NCBI RefSeq assembly: GCF_004801315.1
Contig: NZ_SSNW01000030.1
Span: 1 to 54,066 of the forward strand
From: Deinococcus sp. Arct2-2
Lineage (GTDB): Bacteria > Deinococcota > Deinococci > Deinococcales > Deinococcaceae
DNA length: 54,066 nt
Direction: 5' to 3'
In this document: piece by piece, positions 50,797-54,066 of the stretch
Numbering within the stretch: position 1 is the stretch's first letter
How the letters are laid out: the number at the start of each line of letters is the position of its first letter
Notes under the pieces: generated by a model
The model's input: only the letters and a program-made list of their open reading frames with translations
Databases searched by the model: none
Told to the model about the DNA's origin: nothing
Translations under genes and position numbers: made by a program

Positions 50797-53775
50797 TCAG
50801 TCCAGTCGGCCACCCAGCATCTGTAAGAAGATCTGAACGACCTGAGGGTCGAAGTGGGTTCCGGCACCGCTCTGAATCTGTTGTAGCGCCTGCTCCCGCG
50901 TCCAAGCGGCCCGGTAAGGCCGGTCACTGGTCAGTGCGTCATAGACATCCACGACGGCAAACGCCCTCGCACACAGCGGAATCTCCTCGCCTTGCAGCCC
51001 TGCGGGGTAGCCCGTTCCGTCCCACTTCTCATGGTGATTCTGCGGGATATCCAAGGCCGGGCGCAGGAACTTGATGGGAGACAGCAGATGCACCGCAAAC
51101 CCCGGATGCTTGCGCATTTCCACCCATTCCTCCTGTGTCAGTTGCCCCGGCTTCAGCAGAATCGCATCGGGGATCGCCATTTTCCCGATGTCGTGCAGCA
51201 GCGCCCCCCGGCGCACATCCACCAGTTGTTCGGAGGAAATGCCTAGGTGCCTGCACAGCTTGACCGTCGTTTCCGTGACCCGGCGGGAGTGGCCCTCGGT
51301 CTCCTTGTCGCGCTGATCCAGCGCCCGCGCCCAGCCCTCGATGGTCTCGTCGTAGGCCAGCCGCAGATCTAGGTTTCTCTGCTCCACTTCCTGAAAAAGC
51401 TGCGCGTTGTCGACTGCGATGGCGGCCTGAGCCGTCAACATCTCGAACGTCTCCAGCCACGTTGCAGACGGCTCGAAGGGTGCTCGGTGCAGCACCTCCA
51501 TCACGCCCAGCACCTTGCCCTTGGCGATCAGGGGCGCGCCGTAGTACGCCATCAGCCGTTCTCGGGTCAGGATGTCGCGCCAAGTGGGCGAGAGCGGGCG
51601 GGTCTGAAGATCAGGCACGCTCAGGGGGCGGCGGCTGAGGGCCACCTCACCGGCCAAGCCCGCACCCACCCTGACGGTCAAGCCTTGCAGCGGCGTGGTA
51701 AAGCCGCGTGTCCCCGCGTATTCGAGGGTCAGGGTAGGCGGGTCGAGCAGCAGCAGGGTTGCGGCATCGGCCCCGAGTTGCTGCGTCACGTTGTCTAAGA
51801 TCATGCCCAGAGTCACCGGCAGTTCTTGGCTGGAGGCAATCGCCTGATCAATTTCACGCAGGCCCGTCAGGTGCCGAAGCTGCTGCTTGAGATTCTCGTT
51901 GAGCTGGCGGATTTCCGCTTCGGTTGCTCGGCGCGCCGTGATGTCGTGCTCGATCTTGGAGACGCCCACCACCCGGCCTGCCGCGTCGAGAACCGGCGAG
52001 ACCGTGACAAACACAGGGATCTGGCGTCCGTTCTGGGCAAGGCGCACCGATTCGAAGGGACTTACCCGCTGGCCTGCCCCGACCCGTTCCAGCAGTTGGG
52101 CTTCTTGGACTTGGCCTTCTGGCGCAACGATGAGGCTGCTGGACTGTCCCACCGCTTCTAGGACGCTGTAGCCGTAAATTCGCTCTGCGCCTGCATTCCA
52201 TGACCGGATGATGCCGCCCAGCGTGACCCCCCAAATGGCGTCTTGGCTGGCCTGAACGATGGCCGCGAGGTACGCCTGATCCTCTTGGGCCGCTCGGCGC
52301 TGGGTCACGTCGCGGGCAACGCCGTAGAGCAGTGGATCACCGGGCAGCGTGACCGCCGTCCACTCCATCCACACGACGCCGCCGCTCTTATGGAGGTAGC
52401 GGTTTTGAAAGGTTGTCGTGGGCTGGCCTGCGGAGATTCTGCTGCTTTCCAGCAGGGTGATCGCTTGGTCGTCCGGGTGCACAAAGTCGGTGCAGAGGTG
52501 GCCGATCAGCTCTTCAGGGGTGTAGCCCAGAATGTGCTGGCAGGCCGCGCTGACCGTCACGAAGCGTCCCTCGGCGTCAACGGAAGTAATCATGTCCAGT
52601 GACAAATTCAGCGTGCGTTGCAGTTCGCGGGAACTCTGGCGGGAGCGGGCCTCACTTTCGGCCAGAACTCGCTGGGCCTGCTTCTCTTGGGTTACGTCCC
52701 GCACCAGAGTGACCACGCAGCCTTCCCGCCCGATCATGACCGGAACAATAGACACGACCGTATCGGCCACCGCGCCGGACTTCTGACGAAACTGCACCTC
52801 ACGGTTACGAACCTCTCCCTGAGCCTGGAGCGTGTTCCAGACCTCGGCCCGTTCCAGCGGGTCTACCCAAAAATTCAGGGCAAGCGAAGTCTGCCCGATC
52901 AATTCCTCCCGGCTGTAACCGCTTTGGCGCAAAAACTCGGAATTGACGTCGAGGTAGTGGCCGGTGCTGAGCTGGGTAACGACCAGAGCAATCGGGGACG
53001 CTTCAAACACTTTGGTGAAGCGCTCCTCGCTGTCCCGCTGCTTTTCCTGAGCTTGCCGCTGCTGCGTGAGGTCACAGACGAACAGCGAAACGCCGTTACC
53101 GGCAGGGTAAGCGGTGGCCTCCAGCCAGCGGCCTACCTGGGTCACAAAGCTCAACTCGCGCTGGACGGAGCCAGTCTCTCTGGCCCGGTGTATGGCCTGA
53201 CTGATCGGCTGATCGGCACTTGTGGCAAACACGGCGGAAACGTGCTGCCCAATCAACTCGGCCGGGGTTGTGCCCAACATGGCCGCTGCCGCCGGGTTGA
53301 CGAACGAAAAGTTCAAGTGTTGATCGAATGAAATGAAGCCGTCCATCACCCGTTCAAGGGTCGAGGTGAGGAGCTGTCTGGCCACTTCACGCTCGGTCAC
53401 GTCATTTTGAAAGCCCAAGTAGTGCGTCAAGGTACCGGACGTTCCGTACACCGGGCTGAGGCTGAGTTCGTTGTAAAAGAGGTTGCCGTCCTTGCGGTAG
53501 TTGCGGAGCGTAACGGTTGCATTCCGGCCCTGAGCCACCGCCCGCCTGATCTCCTCCAAGCCGGGTTGGTCACCGTCTTGGCCTTGCAACAGACGGCAGT
53601 TGCGCCCCAGAAGCTCGCTGGCCGAGTAGCCGCTCAGCGCCTCGAAGGCTGGGTTGACATACACGATTGGGTAATCAGGCTGACAAGCGTCAGTCATGAC
53701 CATGCCGACAGTACACGCCGCGAGAGCCTGGCTGAGGAGCTGAGGATCTGGTAGGGATGTCAGGCTGGGGGTCAT
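50797..53775 (-). CDS. LOV-PAS-GAF-HD-GYP cyclic-di-GMP phosphodiesterase
   Basis: The protein has 992 residues, the largest here. I chose the ATG at 53775, with GAGGAG six bases ahead. Residues 15-128 are a LOV domain: GRNCRLLQG contains the photoactive Cys60, and Asn59, Arg61, Gln64, Asn92, Asn102 and Gln123 fit the flavin-binding set. Four further PAS domains lie at about 135-250, 260-380, 395-510 and 520-640, then a GAF domain (about 655-790). The C-terminus is HD-GYP: HSRRVTETTV, LLHDIGKMAIPD with the HD pair, HPGFAVHLLS, and HHEKWDGTGYPAGLQGE. Such domains cut cyclic di-GMP. Blue light sensing by LOV is the inferred input; no membrane helix is present. Confidence 0.93.
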   Translation of the reverse strand: MTPSLTSLPDPQLLSQALAACTVGMVMTDACQPDYPIVYVNPAFEALSGYSASELLGRNCRLLQGQDGDQPGLEEIRRAVAQGRNATVTLRNYRKDGNLFYNELSLSPVYGTSGTLTHYLGFQNDVTEREVARQLLTSTLERVMDGFISFDQHLNFSFVNPAAAAMLGTTPAELIGQHVSAVFATSADQPISQAIHRARETGSVQRELSFVTQVGRWLEATAYPAGNGVSLFVCDLTQQRQAQEKQRDSEERFTKVFEASPIALVVTQLSTGHYLDVNSEFLRQSGYSREELIGQTSLALNFWVDPLERAEVWNTLQAQGEVRNREVQFRQKSGAVADTVVSIVPVMIGREGCVVTLVRDVTQEKQAQRVLAESEARSRQSSRELQRTLNLSLDMITSVDAEGRFVTVSAACQHILGYTPEELIGHLCTDFVHPDDQAITLLESSRISAGQPTTTFQNRYLHKSGGVVWMEWTAVTLPGDPLLYGVARDVTQRRAAQEDQAYLAAIVQASQDAIWGVTLGGIIRSWNAGAERIYGYSVLEAVGQSSSLIVAPEGQVQEAQLLERVGAGQRVSPFESVRLAQNGRQIPVFVTVSPVLDAAGRVVGVSKIEHDITARRATEAEIRQLNENLKQQLRHLTGLREIDQAIASSQELPVTLGMILDNVTQQLGADAATLLLLDPPTLTLEYAGTRGFTTPLQGLTVRVGAGLAGEVALSRRPLSVPDLQTRPLSPTWRDILTRERLMAYYGAPLIAKGKVLGVMEVLHRAPFEPSATWLETFEMLTAQAAIAVDNAQLFQEVEQRNLDLRLAYDETIEGWARALDQRDKETEGHSRRVTETTVKLCRHLGISSEQLVDVRRGALLHDIGKMAIPDAILLKPGQLTQEEWVEMRKHPGFAVHLLSPIKFLRPALDIPQNHHEKWDGTGYPAGLQGEEIPLCARAFAVVDVYDALTSDRPYRAAWTREQALQQIQSGAGTHFDPQVVQIFLQMLGGRLD

Positions 53776-53810
53776 GGCGTGCTCCTCAATACTCAAAACA
53801 CACTCATTGG

Positions 53811-53887
53811 CTTAAGCGTGTCTTAAGATTAAAGCAAAGTCCTCACATATTGCTTTCTATATCTCACACTTAGAGTCATAATGTGAG
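53811..53887. promoter_or_regulatory. Upstream region of LOV-HD-GYP gene with several inverted repeats
   Basis: CTTAAG-CGTGT-CTTAAG (53811-53827), AAAGCA...TGCTTT (53831-53856) and CTCACA...TGTGAG (53863-53887) follow one another in an AT-rich stretch. CTCACA also occurs at 53842-53847. The promoter of the leftward gene must be here, and the repeats suggest control by a dimeric regulator. Confidence 0.5.
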
Positions 53888-54066
53888 TCTTGCACCTTAC
53901 AAATTGTGGTGTGGCGACAGTCAGTGAAGATAAGTCTGTTGATTCGTCTTGAAAGAAGCATGAGAGGAGCATATCGGGGAGCCGCCTGCATTTAGGCGGG
54001 AGTTGTATGCATCATACCAAACTAAACTGAGTCCAGAACATGTTTGATCCAGGGGAACAGGGTCAG

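Overview
The window looks like an accessory stretch (plasmid, megaplasmid or chromosomal island) of a Deinococcus. This is an inference from several signs. Base composition is GC-rich. Many genes have a -10 box (TANNNT) placed 5-7 bases before the start codon and no ribosome binding site, which is the leaderless style common in Deinococcus. The CsoR carries a Cys-His-His metal site like that of Thermus. The protein families present (BTAD regulator, WGxxGxxG protein, GAF/PAS kinases with phytochrome-like C-termini, IS6/IS630 remnants) and short dispersed repeats fit the same group. No tRNA, rRNA or CRISPR array was seen.

Layout. 1-4.4 kb: the end of a GGDEF/EAL protein cut by the window edge, a BTAD regulator, a four-CBS protein, a small WGxxGxxG protein and a small Cys-containing unknown. 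4.5-11.5 kb: copper and metal block, with copA facing copZ-csoR and a second P1B ATPase with a CPD motif, separated by 1.3 kb of repeats. 11.9-15 kb: ankyrin protein, C39-like peptidase with TPRs, GlcG/HbpS protein, SMI1/KNR4 protein. 15.3-19.1 kb: zinc/cadmium-type ATPase and an arsR-arsC-aquaporin operon. 19.3-28.1 kb: two sensor kinases (one with a damaged ATP site), DoxX-like protein, DNA polymerase IV, methyltransferase, and a thioredoxin-reductase-like flavoprotein with an Rrf2 regulator.

28.2-34.8 kb is a decay zone. It holds an IS6 transposase pseudogene, a truncated TetR gene whose double operator still sits before an intact SDR gene, a 3' fragment copied from the methyltransferase, a secreted-protein pseudogene with internal stops, a possible HigA remnant and an IS630 pseudogene. 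Intact small membrane genes lie between them. 35.3-41.4 kb: NPCBM/beta-propeller lipoprotein, membrane protein, GAD-like/DUF1851 protein, tyrosine recombinase, and a PanE-like reductase divergent from TetR. 41.6-43.5 kb: a third sensor kinase.

44.5-50.6 kb: ba3-type cytochrome oxidase operon (subunits IIa, II, I and a cytochrome c), then an OmpR-type two-component pair divergent from a Met/His-rich DUF305 protein. Copper efflux, a copper-dependent oxidase and a likely copper-binding protein occur together, which suggests a shared metal theme. 50.8-53.8 kb: a very large LOV-PAS-GAF-HD-GYP protein, likely a blue-light-controlled cyclic-di-GMP phosphodiesterase. With the EAL protein at the left edge it frames the window with c-di-GMP turnover genes.
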